In this document: one piece after another, positions 21,901 to 29,156 of the stretch
Layout: the number at the start of each line of letters is the position of its first letter
Position numbering within the stretch: position 1 is the first letter of the stretch
Position numbers and translations under genes: made by a program
Source: Cordylochernes scorpioides
Taxonomy: Eukaryota; Arthropoda; Arachnida; Pseudoscorpiones; Chernetidae
DNA length: 64,000 bases
Assembly (NCBI GenBank): GCA_030710605.1
Contig: CP092875.1
Location: 69,247,529-69,311,528, forward strand
Direction of reading: 5' to 3'
The notes under the pieces: model-generated
What the model saw: only the letters and a program-made list of their open reading frames with translations
Databases searched by the model: none
What the model was told of the DNA's origin: nothing

Positions 21901-24572
21901 CTACAGTGTATGTACTATATGCCTATAAACAAAAGACATACCACAGAGCAGGCAATATCTACAGTGTAGGTACTATATGCCTAAAAACAAAAGACATACC
22001 ACAGAGCAGGTAATATCTACAGTGTAGGTACTATGTGCCTAAAAACAAAGGACATACCACAGAGCAGGTAATATCTACAGTTTAGATACTATGTGCCTAT
22101 AAACAAAAGACATACCACAGAGCAGGTAATATCTACAGTGTATGTACTATATGCCTATAAACAAAAGACATACCACAGAGCAGGTAATATCTACAGTGTA
22201 GGTACTATATGCCTAAAAACAAAAGATATACCTCAGAGCAGGCAATATCTACAGTGTAGGTACTATATGCCTATAAACAAAAGACATACCACAGAGCAGG
22301 CAATATCTACAGTGTATGTACTATATGCCTATAAACAAAAGACATACCACAGAGCAGGCAATATCTACAGTGTAGGTACTATATGCCTAAAAACAAAAGA
22401 CATACCACAGAGCAGGTAATATCTACAGTGTAGGTACTATGTGCCTAAAAACAAAGGACATACCACAGAGCAGGTAATATCTACAGTGTAGGTACTATAT
22501 GCCTATAAACAAAAGATATACCTCAGAGCAGGTAATATCTACAGTGTATGTACTATATGCCTAAAAACAAAGGACATACCACAGAGCAGGTAATATCTAC
22601 AGTTTAGATACTATGTGCCTATAAACAAAAGACATACCACAGAGCAGGTAATATCTACAGTGTATGTACTATATGCCTATAAACAAAAGACATACCACAG
22701 AGCAGGTAATATCTACAGTGTAGGTACTATATGCCTAAAAACAAAAGATATACCTCAGAGCAGGCAATATCTACAGTGTAGGTACTATATGCCTATAAAC
22801 AAAAGACATACCACAGAGCAGGCAATATCTACAGTGTAGGTACTATATGCCTATAAACAAAAGACATACCACAGAGCAGGCAATATCTACAGTGTATGTA
22901 CTATATGCCTATAAACAAAAGACATACCACAGAGCAGGTAATATCTACAGTGTAGATACTATGTGCCTATAAACAAAAGACATACCACAGAGCAGGTAAT
23001 ATCTACAGTGTAGGTACTATATGCCTATAAACAAAAGATATACCTCAGAGCAGGCAATATCTACAGTGTAGGTACTATATGCCTATAAACAAAAGACATA
23101 CCACAGAGCAGGCAATATCTACAGTGTAGGTACTATATGCCTATAAACAAATGACATACCACAGAGCAGGCAATATCTACAGTGTAGGTACTATATGCCT
23201 ATAAACATAAGACATACTACAGAGCAGGTAATATCTACATTGTAGGTACTATATGCCTATAAACAAAAGACATACCACAGAGCAGGCAATATCTACAGTG
23301 TAGGTACTATATGCCTATAAACAAAAGACATACTACAGAGCAGGTAATATCTACAATGTAGGCACTATATGCCTATAAACATAAGACATACTACAGAGCA
23401 GGTAATATCTACAGTGTAGGTACTATATGCCTATAAACAAAAGACATACTACAGAGCAGGTAATATCTACAGTGTATGTACTATATGCCTATAAACAAAA
23501 GACATACTACAGAGCAGGTAATATCTACAGTGTATGTACTATATGCCTATAAACATAAGACATACTACAGAGCAGGTAATATCTACAGTGTATGTACTAT
23601 ATGCCTATAAACAAAAGACATACCACAGAGCAGGTAATATCTACAGTGTATGTACTATATGCCTATAAACAAAAGACATAACACAGAGCAGGCAATATCT
23701 ACAGTGTATGTACTATATGCCTATAAACAAAAGACATACCACAGAGCAGGCAATATCTAAGGTGTAGGTACTATATGCCTATAAACATAAGACATACTAC
23801 AGCGCATGCAATGTCTACATTGTAGGTTCTGCATACTTATAGCCCTGAGCTATTCCACAGGGCAGGTAATGTTCAAAGTGTAGGTTCTATATGCCTAAAA
23901 CACCAGCCATACAACAGGACAGGTAATGTCTACAGTGTAGATTATGTATGCTTATAAACATAAGCAATATTCAGGGCATGGACTGTTTAGCAGTGTAGGT
24001 TCTGTATACCTCGAAACAAGCCATATCACAGGAAAGGCAATGTTTCCAGTATAAGTTCCATATGCCTATGAACACACGCAATACCACAAGACAGGCAAGG
24101 TCTGCAGTGTAGGTTTTATATGACTATGAATACAAGACCAGCCAAAGGGCAAAAATGGTTCACAGTGTAAGTTCTAGAATACAAATTACACAAATAAACG
24201 AAAAGTGCTGAAATATAAAATTATGTGTGTCCATAAACTAGATTATTTGAGATAACGGAAATTTATTTTTGACTGAACACAAGTTACACCACTAAATAAG
24301 AAATGTTGTAAGTTCCTGGAAACAAAATACACACAACTAGAGAGATAAACAATTTTGAAATTCAAGAAACTGACAATTGTAAGATAACTGTGATTGTACT
24401 ACAGGGCGACAGTGGTGGCCCTCTGGTCAAATTCCACAGGGGCAAGTTCTACCAGATTGGAGTCGTATCTAAAGGTCTTGATTGCGGCGATGTTTATCCT
24501 GGTATCTACATCAGCGTCTCCTTCTACCAACCCTGGATCTACCATACAATCTACTCCTCTATGAATCAATAG
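843..24572 (+). CDS. Protease copy 1 (CUB-LDLa-trypsin family), 3' part of gene: exons 843-945, 16734-16905, 19788-19927, 24405-24572
   Basis: This is the C-terminal half of an S1 trypsin-like serine protease, probably secreted. The four exons join in frame with phases 2/0/1/0. The Asp of the triad lies in GDIVLVEL, the Ser in GDSGGP, and Asp189 in DSCQGDSGGP predicts cleavage after Arg or Lys. The position-215 Trp usual in SWG is Lys here (VVSKG). The His exon lies just left of the window. By comparison with copy 2, the full protein should carry CUB and LDLa domains at its N-terminus. The introns are very large (15.8, 2.9 and 4.5 kb) because of mobile elements and a minisatellite. No stop or frameshift is seen in the four exons, so the copy could be functional. 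The closest named orthologue cannot be given from sequence alone. Confidence 0.85.
946..1487 (+). other. Intron with a dispersed repeat (1020-1300) and conserved intron sequence (1300-1487)
   Basis: No coding signal. About 1020-1300 belongs to a family containing 'ctactgtccttactgc' and 'cttggctcatcagtggtgaa'. Other members are at about 13770-13990, 14040-14290, 62100-62250 and 62630-62850. Bases 1306-1487 match 59050-59228 in copy 2 and, in reverse orientation, about 38160-38370. Confidence 0.6.
1488..1895 (+). repeat. Left terminal inverted repeat of the mariner composite
   Basis: It matches the reverse complement of about 12503-12910 with scattered substitutions, from the CAGGGTGATCC tip to about 'aacatgtagcaaaaat'. 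Open frames of about 90 codons on both strands inside it recur mirror-image in the other TIR and in the 43930 and 50350 copies. They contain no recognisable domain and are shadows of the repeat. Confidence 0.85.
2145..2787 (-). pseudogene. jockey-like LINE, RNase H domain fragment (3' part of the LINE at 8540-11040)
   Basis: Two overlapping minus-strand frames read as one RNase H domain broken by a frameshift near 2440-2470. Visible motifs are the [11 protein letters not shown] helix (catalytic Glu), [12 protein letters not shown] (catalytic Asp) and LQWIPA, with [12 protein letters not shown] in the second frame. Its strand and content fit the missing 3' end of the jockey element at 8540-11040. 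The sequence from 2788 to about 8537 is then a later insertion between the two halves. A short CAG repeat follows near 2098-2113. Confidence 0.7.
2788..5950 (+). pseudogene. jockey-like LINE (endonuclease, RT, RNase H), decayed
   Basis: The order is that of a jockey ORF2. Endonuclease residues appear at about 2800-3149, including NMYHPPNN and [15 protein letters not shown] stop-ridden linker follows. Reverse transcriptase blocks start near 3910 with [15 protein letters not shown] and a frameshift before the [12 protein letters not shown] block near 4315, then [13 protein letters not shown] and [10 protein letters not shown] (FADD active site, about 4580). A thumb-like part [12 protein letters not shown] starts at 4966. 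RNase H is at 5460-5826 ([23 protein letters not shown]). At least four frame changes or stops make it inactive. It lies inside the minus-strand jockey element. Confidence 0.75.
6150..8535 (-). pseudogene. R1-clade LINE, RT and RNase H, broken at a poly-C tract
   Basis: On the minus strand 8532-7357 encodes an RT with [34 protein letters not shown], the R1-style box [14 protein letters not shown], and YADDQFLI. A second frame (7484-6204) carries the thumb, an RNase H domain ([39 protein letters not shown]) and the C-terminal Cys/His region near HYVLDCPRV. The frames part at a run of Cs at about 7381-7390, consistent with a homopolymer indel. The block is more GC-rich than its surroundings. 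It is not in 28S rDNA, so it is an R1-clade relative and not an rDNA R1. Confidence 0.8.
8540..11040 (-). pseudogene. jockey-like LINE: endonuclease, RT and thumb (5' part)
   Basis: Reading from 11040 downward: endonuclease residues at about 11030-10714 ([13 protein letters not shown], then [13 protein letters not shown]), a degraded linker, and RT at 10012-9326 with [48 protein letters not shown] and [11 protein letters not shown] thumb segment follows at 8857-8540 ([15 protein letters not shown]). The same element lies at 46385-48535 in the second composite. The 5' end abuts the mariner transposase remnant at 11041. A foreign module sits at about 8870-9150. Confidence 0.75.
8870..9150 (+). 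other. Unidentified repeated module with a coding-like segment (8962-9147)
   Basis: This segment interrupts the minus-strand jockey element. It shares a run from 'aattaaaataatttt' through 'ctgcactattaaaaaaa' to 'ctgccagcgctgcagagttt' with 50700-50870. Its plus strand opens a 62-codon frame ([16 protein letters not shown], then [15 protein letters not shown]) richer in GC than the surroundings. I do not recognise the product. It could be a captured 5' exon with promoter, or the start of another mobile element. Confidence 0.4.
11041..11790 (+). pseudogene. mariner-type transposase remnant, copy A
   Basis: The frame contains [16 protein letters not shown] (first catalytic Asp), a degraded middle part ending [12 protein letters not shown], and [17 protein letters not shown] (third Asp motif) followed by a C-terminal stretch ending GCHIEQGL. 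The usual second-Asp motif (QDGGPPH) reads as KVGVPPH, so that Asp is lost. Frameshifts occur near 11370, 11440 and 11550. The N-terminal DNA-binding part is missing because the jockey element lies against it. It belongs to the TIR pair 1488/12910. Confidence 0.75.
11791..12502 (+). other. Non-coding 3' interior of the mariner composite
   Basis: No gene seen. It follows the transposase remnant and matches about 49625-50335 of the second composite, including 'cttttcgctcattagaag' and 'catttgacaa(g/a)cccatagg'. It is therefore original element sequence between transposase and right TIR. Confidence 0.6.
12503..12910 (-). repeat. Right terminal inverted repeat of the mariner composite
   Basis: Inverse partner of 1488-1895. 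It ends GGATCACCCTG at 12910 followed by TA. It is slightly diverged from the left arm, for example near the tip and around 12680. Confidence 0.85.
12913..14297 (+). other. Intron of copy 1, paralogous to copy 2 intron 59224-62850
   Basis: No coding signal. The sequence resumes at 'tttaaatgtgttttaaactt' and is collinear with 59235-59287 and 61287-62850 of copy 2. It lacks the Tigger (site at about 12967) and the solo LTR (site at about 13905) that copy 2 carries. It contains a hairpin with a hammerhead-like motif (13202-13372) and two members of the 'cttggctcatcagtggtgaa' repeat family. Confidence 0.65.
13202..13372 (-). repeat. Penelope/retrozyme-like hairpin with hammerhead-like motif
   Basis: Arms of about 45 bp (13202-13247 and 13322-13372; 'aaaatacttcggccagtaaa' against its inverse) flank a loop. 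On the minus strand, 13285-13241 reads a CTAACGA box, a short stem around GACAAA...TTTGT, then GAAACGTC. This is the layout of a type-I hammerhead (CUGANGA, stem II, GAAA, GUC) with one core change (G to A). The paralogue at 61510-61690 keeps the same motif. Confidence 0.45.
14442..14511 (-). tRNA. tRNA-Gly(GCC)-like sequence, damaged (pseudo-tRNA)
   Basis: The minus strand shows the near-complete eukaryotic tRNA-Gly(GCC) with A-box-like GGTTCAGTGGTAGAATGC and anticodon GCC at 14479-14477. The first acceptor pair is mismatched (C opposite C). The T-arm 5' strand has lost a base (cccag instead of ccggg), so the T stem is broken. It sits inside a Helitron. Likely a non-functional passenger, though its promoter boxes are largely kept. 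Confidence 0.7.
15225..15288 (-). tRNA. tRNA-Gly(GCC)-like sequence, 5' truncated (pseudo-tRNA)
   Basis: On the minus strand it keeps D-arm, anticodon GCC and an intact T arm (CCGGG/CCCGG). The 5' acceptor strand is replaced by unrelated sequence (TTGCTTTTG). The T arm is better preserved than in the 14442 copy, so the two are independent or separately decayed copies within one Helitron. Confidence 0.7.
15421..15776 (+). other. Intron, paralogous to 62851-62945 and 63194-63435
   Basis: No gene seen. It aligns with copy 2 except that copy 2 carries a 230-bp insert with a 9-bp target duplication near the position corresponding to about 15515. Confidence 0.6.
15777..16131 (+). mobile_element. 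Short non-autonomous Helitron (355 bp)
   Basis: It starts TCTATATATA after A (15776) and ends with hairpin CCCGGGGCGAAGCCCGGG, then tcacccgtCTAG, followed by T (16132). It carries 'gaatgtttgtatgtttgttt' near the 5' end. Copy 2 has the uninterrupted 'accatatatatata' at about 63437, so insertion between A and T with no target duplication is seen directly. A near-identical copy is at 39180-39527. Confidence 0.9.
16132..16733 (+). other. Intron block conserved with copy 2, containing a 67-codon open frame in copy 2
   Basis: It aligns with 63443-64000 at high identity. In copy 2 a 67-codon frame (63473-63676; contains [17 protein letters not shown]) is open. Here the same frame starts near 16194 and is cut by TAG at 16281-16283 where copy 2 has CAG. 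No domain is recognised. It may be part of an old mobile element. The block runs into the acceptor of the exon at 16734. Confidence 0.5.
16734..16905 (+). CDS. Protease copy 1 exon: catalytic Asp
   Basis: The acceptor is tgtgttgttccag and the donor gtcagt. Starting on a codon boundary, it encodes [20 protein letters not shown] with the catalytic Asp in GDIVL, followed by a CIPDD cysteine that normally bonds to the pro-region Cys, and ends in [10 protein letters not shown] plus one base (phase 1). Length and motif spacing are normal for an S1 domain. Confidence 0.9.
17036..17288 (-). mobile_element. SINE, part 1 (split by hAT; remainder at 19589-19625)
   Basis: Same family as 341-658, minus strand: body at 17040-17240 and tRNA-like head with B-box (GGTATCGAATCC-like) at about 17245-17260. 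The head continues after the hAT insertion at 19597 ('catccttccaccgacc'). The A tail is lost. Confidence 0.75.
17289..19588 (+). mobile_element. hAT transposon (Charlie/GTF2IRD2-like group), full length with 8-bp TSD
   Basis: The ends are CAGGGGTCTCCAAACT and its inverse. They are flanked by the exact 8-bp direct repeat gtttagac at 17281-17288 and 19589-19596, the classic hAT footprint. Both sub-termini carry the GGGCC-rich motif common in this group. The insertion split a SINE. A 30-bp tandem duplication ('ccttagggccatactgat' twice) lies at the left end. The transposase is described separately. Confidence 0.95.
17487..19285 (+). pseudogene. hAT transposase with BED-like finger, one nonsense and one frameshift
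   Basis: Three stretches make one protein of about 600 residues. The first (17487-17837) has an atypical zinc-finger module [20 protein letters not shown] with H at the end. An in-frame TGA at 17835-17837 interrupts PFTD/EMIKEC. The second (17841-18314) holds the first catalytic Asp in [10 protein letters not shown] and the second in [11 protein letters not shown] frameshift between about 18285 and 18344 leads into the third (to 19285), which has [10 protein letters not shown] with the catalytic Glu. The family is close to the transposases that gave rise to GTF2IRD2 and FAM200/ZBED-type genes. All DDE residues remain, so the copy is dead but young-looking. Confidence 0.9.
19626..19787 (+). 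other. Intron end before exon 19788
   Basis: AT-rich with no gene. It ends in the acceptor tgtatgtgtttcag. Confidence 0.5.
19788..19927 (+). CDS. Protease copy 1 exon: S1 pocket entry region
   Basis: The first two bases (AT) complete the Asp codon opened in exon 16734-16905. It encodes [16 protein letters not shown], a Cys pair (RCHYL and LCAGK) and ends DSCQ on a codon boundary. The Asp of DSCQ is residue 189, which sets trypsin-like specificity. The donor gtaatgtctaca is itself the founder of the minisatellite that follows. Confidence 0.9.
19928..24180 (+). repeat. 58-bp minisatellite, roughly 70 units, expanded from the intron's 5' splice site
   Basis: Units are 58 bp and contiguous, with 'acaggtaatgtctacagtgt' or 'gcaggtaatatctacagtgt' as the core. 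Units before about 20880 resemble the exon-proximal founder (gtaatgtctaca). Between 21300 and 23800 a homogenised subtype (TACTATATGCCTATAAAC) dominates. The edges, near 20880-21250 and after 23830, are the most diverged. Higher-order repetition is visible at 22100-22900, where blocks of several units recur. Because 58 is not a multiple of 3, open frames of up to 108 codons arise by chance. Confidence 0.95.
24181..24404 (+). other. Intron end before the terminal exon
   Basis: Unique AT-rich sequence after the array. It ends with the acceptor ttgtactacag. Confidence 0.5.
24405..24572 (+). CDS. Protease copy 1 terminal exon: GDSGGP and stop
   Basis: It begins GGC GAC AGT ([10 protein letters not shown]) with the nucleophile Ser. 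It continues [12 protein letters not shown], whose Cys pairs with the DSC Cys of the previous exon, then [14 protein letters not shown] as the C-terminal helix, and stops at TAG 24570-24572. The VVSKG stretch replaces the common VSWG, so the S1 wall may differ. Candidate AATAAA polyadenylation signal at 24682. Confidence 0.92.
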   Translation, partial: GDSGGPLVKFHRGKFYQIGVVSKGLDCGDVYPGIYISVSFYQPWIYHTIYSSMNQ

Positions 24573-24681
24573 TTAACCTATATCAATTTAAATATTTTTG
24601 TAGTCACGTATTGGTATGTACATATCTCTTTTCCATTGTTGTTTGGGACATTATTGTTAAATACTTATATTCTATATTTAT

Positions 24682-24687
24682 AATAAA
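24682..24687 (+). promoter_or_regulatory. Candidate polyadenylation signal AATAAA, protease copy 1
   Basis: AATAAA about 110 bp after the stop codon in an AT-rich 3' region. A second AATAAA lies near 24731. Which is used cannot be told. Confidence 0.45.
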
Positions 24688-24729
24688 ATTAATATTTATG
24701 TATATGTCATAATATATACTCTCTTCCAG

Positions 24730-25103
24730 GAATAAAAAAGCAAACCTAGAGCCAGCCCAGAGAGAGACGGGAGGGTAAAGTCCGGTCACTTTATACATCA
24801 GCGACATTCCAAGGGGCGACCATTGGGGCCCCGTTACTTGGAACCTTAGGACTATTAAAACAGTTGGGGATTGTGGGCGCATCGAACGGCCGCCCGGCTA
24901 TGCCGGGCCTGTCTCTCCCCCTCTCTCTCTGGTCGCCTGTGTTCCTTCTCTTCCAAACTTGTGGTGTCCTTATTTCTCTTTCCCCACCTTATTATATTGT
25001 CACATATATTTACATATTTGTTTTGTTAGATTTGTTTAGTTAAACCTTGTTAATGAACCTTTGTTGTATTAGCATTTTAATAAAGGCAAATCGCCAATTC
25101 ACA
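24730..25103 (+). other. GC-richer block, unidentified repeat or LINE 3' end
   Basis: The segment 24750-24950 is markedly richer in GC than its flanks ('cggccgcccggctatgccgg') and ends with AATAAAGGC near 25078, like a retroelement 3' end. No protein motif is seen and the family is not recognised. Confidence 0.35.
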
Positions 25104-26659
25104 TCTACTTATATAATTGCCTTATTCTGTCTGTCTGTCTGTAAGTCTGAAGCTCACGGATAGAATGCGCGCCCATTGGCTGCCAGGGAACACGTGTCCT
25201 CCCTGCCCCCCTCTAGACAACCCTGTTATCAGCAGTGTGCTACATCCACCTGTCTATAGCGGCCATCCTAGACAACCCTGTTATCAGCAGTGTGTTACAT
25301 CCACCTGTCTATACAGGTCATCCTGTCTATAGCGGCCACTCTAGACACCCCTGTTATCAGCTGTGTGATACATCCACCTGTCTATACAGACCACCCTGTA
25401 TATAGCGGCCATTCTAGATAACCCTGTTATCATCAGTGTGTTACATTCACCTATCTATACAGACCACCCTGTCTATAGCGGTCACCTTAGGCAACCCTGT
25501 TATTAGCAGTGTGATACATCCACCTGTCTATACAGACCACCCTGTCTATAGCGGCCACCCTAGACAACCCTGTTATCAGCTGTGTGATACATCCACCTGT
25601 CTATACAGACCACCCTGTCTATAGCGGCCACTCTAGACAACCCTGTTATCAGCTGTGTGATACATCCACCTGTCTATACAGACCACCCTGTCTATAGCGG
25701 TCACTCTAGGCAACCCTGTTATCATCAGTGTGTTACAATCACCTGTCTATACAGACCACCCTGTCTATAGCGGGCACTTCAGGCAACCCTGTTATCAGCA
25801 GTGTGATACATACACCTGTGTATACAGACCACCCTGTCTATAGCGGCCACCCTAGACAACCCTGTTATCGGCTGTGTGATACATACACCTGTCTATAGCG
25901 GCCACTCTAGACAACCCTGTTATAAGCAGTGTGTTACATCCACCTGTCTATACAGACCACCCTGTCTATAGCGACCACTCTAGACAACCCTGTTATCAGC
26001 TGTGTGATACATCCACCTGTCTATACAGACCACCCTTTTATCATCAGTGTGTTACATACACCTGTCTATACAGACCACCCTGTCTATAGCGGTCACTTTA
26101 GGCAACCCTGTTATCAGCAGTGTGATACATACACCTGTCTATACAGACCACCCTGTCTATAGCGACTACTCTAGACAACCCTGTTATCAGCAGTGTGATA
26201 CATACACCTGTCTATACAGACCACCCTGTCTATAGCGGCCACCCTAGACAACCCTGTTATCGGCTGTGTGAAACATACACCTGTCTATAGCGGCCACTCT
26301 AGACAACCCTGTTATCAGCTGTGTGATACATCCACCTGTCTATACAGACCACCCTGTCTATAGCGGTCACTTTAGGCAACCCTGTTATCATCAGTGTGTT
26401 ACAATCACCTGTCTATTCAGACCACCCTGTCTATAGCGGTCACTTCAGGCAACCCTGTTATCAGCAGTGTGATACATACACCTGTCTATACAGACCACCC
26501 TGTCTATAGCAGCCACCCTAGACAACCCTGTTATCGGCTGTGTGATACATACACCTGTCTATACAGACCACCCTGTCTATAGCGACCACCCAAGACAACG
26601 TGTTTAAAATATATTCGCACTCGGGTAAACCCAGGGCGTTGCCCGGGCCATTCGTCTAG
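25104..26659 (+). mobile_element. Non-autonomous Helitron filled with a 73-bp minisatellite
   Basis: It starts TCTACTTATATAATTGCC after A (25103) and ends with the hairpin CCCAGGGCGTTGCCCGGG, then cattcgtCTAG, before T (26660). The interior (about 25200-26600) is a tandem array of about 73-bp units ('ctagacaaccctgttatcag'), many partial. A CTGT microsatellite near 25128 opens the array. No protein is encoded. The apparent ORFs are products of the array. Confidence 0.85.
25200..26600 (+). repeat. 73-bp tandem repeat inside the Helitron
   Basis: Units contain 'caccctgtctatagcggcca' and 'ctgttatcagcagtgtgata'. Some units lack the central part, so spacing varies between about 45 and 75 bp. Confidence 0.9.
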
Positions 26660-27612
26660 TAGGTCTATAAAGGGACAGAAAAAGTTATCATTCACATTTT
26701 TGTGTGCATACTTGTGGGCGGCATGGAATTCTAGGCGGAGTCAGATAACAAATTATCTATTGTAAAATCAACTTTTAATTACATTTATTCAATACAAATT
26801 ATCAGAAGGGGTTAAATTGTTGTATACTACATGTTGAAGTTCTTTTTGTATCTGTGTGTGTGGTCAAATATCATTTCTAGATTATAAAATGTTAGATATA
26901 TGTGTTTGATATATTATAGATAAATATTTACATTTTATATGATTTATGATTTATATTTAGAATGATGTATTATTATTTTATTATATTAATATGACGACAA
27001 ATAATATGATATTAATGTTAATTTATATAATTTTAATAAAGTATATTTTCTGAGCATTATATATTTAAAAGATAATTTAATTTAATATTTGAAAAGTTAA
27101 TATTTGGGAGCCGCTACACACTATAAAAATTAATCACGAACTTCTTTAAGGTCATCAAAAAAAAAAAAACTGGCTGAAATAAGAGATTTCATTTTATTGC
27201 TCCAATTATTGAAATTTGAATATATATAATCGTTTATAATATATATAATTGTTTTGAAAATAGAGCAATCCATAAATAAATCTTTAATTATAAAGGCATA
27301 TATTGGATCAAAATATCATTTATTTTACCAATATTTCAGTTGTCTGAACGCCAACCTTTATCAAGGTATTAAAACATATTAATGTATTTTAATACCTTGA
27401 TAAAGGTTGGCGTTCAGTCAACTGAAATATTGGTAAAATAAATTATATTTTGATCCAACATATGCCTTTTTAATTAAATATATATAATTGTGTGCGACGG
27501 GGGCACGGCGCTTGCTGATTTAATTTGCACAATGAAGCGCAAACTCGTGATAGCTTGCCTATTTGAGCGATAAAAAGAATAAAAGTTTTCTTCCATTTAT
27601 CATATATATATA
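26660..27612 (+). repeat. AT-rich intergenic DNA with foldback element (27252-27480)
   Basis: 26660-27250 holds nothing recognisable. 27252-27480 is a near-perfect palindrome: arms read 'ccttgataaaggttggcgtt' and its inverse and end in 'aaggcatatattgg'. Related hairpins are at 40895-40995, 42840-42985 and 57125-57440. The 5' LTR of the Gypsy element starts at 27613. Confidence 0.75.
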
Positions 27613-27807
27613 TGTCATAATTTGTAAATAGCTGTATGCAACCCCGACCCAATATGTATGCAATGTATGTTTCAAAGATTTAATAAAGAATAAGGTAACT
27701 GGAGGACAGCAAGGCCTAGAAAAGAGGCTTAGAAGTCAGCACAGTCATTAGCAAAATTACAGCCAATTTTATTATCGCGAAACTAATAAAAGTTGAGTTC
27801 AACGACA
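27613..27807 (+). repeat. Gypsy LTR 1 (about 195 bp)
   Basis: Start TGTC, end GACA (inverted tips). The 3' boundary is inferred from these tips and from a TGG-starting putative primer-binding stretch (tggtcgtgtcagg) a few bases downstream. Identity with LTR 2 at 34937-35131 looks complete by eye. Confidence 0.65.
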
Positions 27808-28181
27808 CAGTATTTCCTGGTCGTGTCAGGACAAGTCCAAAGACAAAGAAATTAGCAAGGACCAATTAGGAAGCACCTTCCCAAAGGTCAACCAATAGAA
27901 AACGGCCACGTCCCACCTTTCGACCAATGGGAAGTAAGATAGGTCCTGGTGTTAAATCGAGAACCGAGGGTTGTCAGTGGTTCACTCGCTCCCACCGAGA
28001 CAACACCTAGAAGAGTAGCTCTTTCGCTCCCACCGAGATAGTATCTAAGTCAATCACCGCCATGTGATCAGATAGTTAATAGTCAAAAATCCGCTCCATC
28101 TTCTCTAAAGCCTTTCTTTCCTCCAACCCGTTGCCTTTTATTTTCAAAACCCCATCACGTGTCCTGGTTATTCCCCACTGT

Positions 28182-29156
28182 ATGCTCAACTTTCCACTCA
28201 AACGACTGCGCTTCCAACAATCTTCACCATTCTCATCCAACAACAAGAAATTCCGCAACGATATTGTGACAGACGGGTTAAGTCGACAGGATATTATGGA
28301 GATTGGCCAGGATTCAATAGGCGTAAAGACGGACAACCTAACGAAAGAAAGGGGAGAAAACGGCAGCCAATCGAGGGAGAACGAACCAACGGGAGAAAGG
28401 CAGGAAGTAAGGGAGGGGAACGAACAGGAAACAAGCCCCCTAGTGGACGTCATCCAACAGTTCGCGGCCGCACTAGCTCAGGGTAGGTCATGCGATCCTA
28501 CAGGACCGACAATCTCGCCTTTCGATGGAACATACAGCGCGACCCAGTTTTTCCAAACGTTCGACCGGAAAATGGAAGACGCCTCCATGGGAGAACAAGA
28601 AAAATTACTCCGCCTACCAAACTACCTGGTGCGACAACCCCTGGAGCTTTTCAGGAAACTTCGGCTGGCCGACCGGAGCTATTTCCAGGTGAGACAAATC
28701 CTCCTAGATCTCTATCCTGAGTCAAGCGAAGCGTCCTTTGCGAAATATTTCGCCATGAAACTTACTGGACAAGCCAACCTAGAGACCTACTACCGGGAGA
28801 AAACCGCCATGGGACTACAACTAGGACTCCCGCAGGAGGTGATCCTCGAGACGCTGACAAAAGGGTTGCCATTCTCCGACCAACGCCTAGTCCGCGTAGT
28901 GCCTCCCGAGAACCTAGGAGAGTGGTTCCGACTGGTACAGCGGATCCACGGGCCCAGTGTACCGACAACGCGACCTCGAGAGGACCAACCGCCCACAATG
29001 TCGGGTCCGTATCACAGCACACCCCGACGCCCAGGTGCATGGAATGCACCTCTTCCGCCGTCCAACTGTAAGTTCTGCGGCGCGAGGCACTGGCACAGCG
29101 AATGCCGACATCGACCAGTCCCGGCGACCCACGAAAAAGAACGGACAGTGCAATAA
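28182..29156 (+). CDS. gag: Gypsy gag, copy 1
   Basis: The open frame extends upstream to 28131, but the first ATG is at 28182. The capsid-like region covers about residues 95-230 (PFDGTYSATQFFQTFDRKM, then FRLVQRIHGP). A zinc knuckle CKFCGARHWHSEC (C-x2-C-x3-H-x4-C) is near the C-terminus. Product is the particle-forming protein of the element. The protease frame overlaps the 3' end of gag in another frame (open from 28957). It is identical to the copy at 35506-36480 as far as can be seen. Confidence 0.85.
   Translation: MLNFPLKRLRFQQSSPFSSNNKKFRNDIVTDGLSRQDIMEIGQDSIGVKTDNLTKERGENGSQSRENEPTGERQEVREGNEQETSPLVDVIQQFAAALAQGRSCDPTGPTISPFDGTYSATQFFQTFDRKMEDASMGEQEKLLRLPNYLVRQPLELFRKLRLADRSYFQVRQILLDLYPESSEASFAKYFAMKLTGQANLETYYREKTAMGLQLGLPQEVILETLTKGLPFSDQRLVRVVPPENLGEWFRLVQRIHGPSVPTTRPREDQPPTMSGPYHSTPRRPGAWNAPLPPSNCKFCGARHWHSECRHRPVPATHEKERTVQ

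Noticed and set aside
22093..22839. Open frames of 74-108 codons with internal repeats in the 58-bp array
   Set aside because: The period (58) is not a multiple of 3, so the frames cycle. They arise wherever units lack stops and lie in an intron.
19928..24180. CRISPR-like look of the regular array
   Set aside because: Units abut with no unique spacers, in eukaryotic intron sequence.
24604..24882. 92-codon minus frame after the protease stop
   Set aside because: It spans the 3' untranslated region and an unrelated GC-rich block, with no motif.
25117..26582. Several 62-77 codon frames with repeated motifs
   Set aside because: They are translations of the 73-bp minisatellite inside a Helitron.
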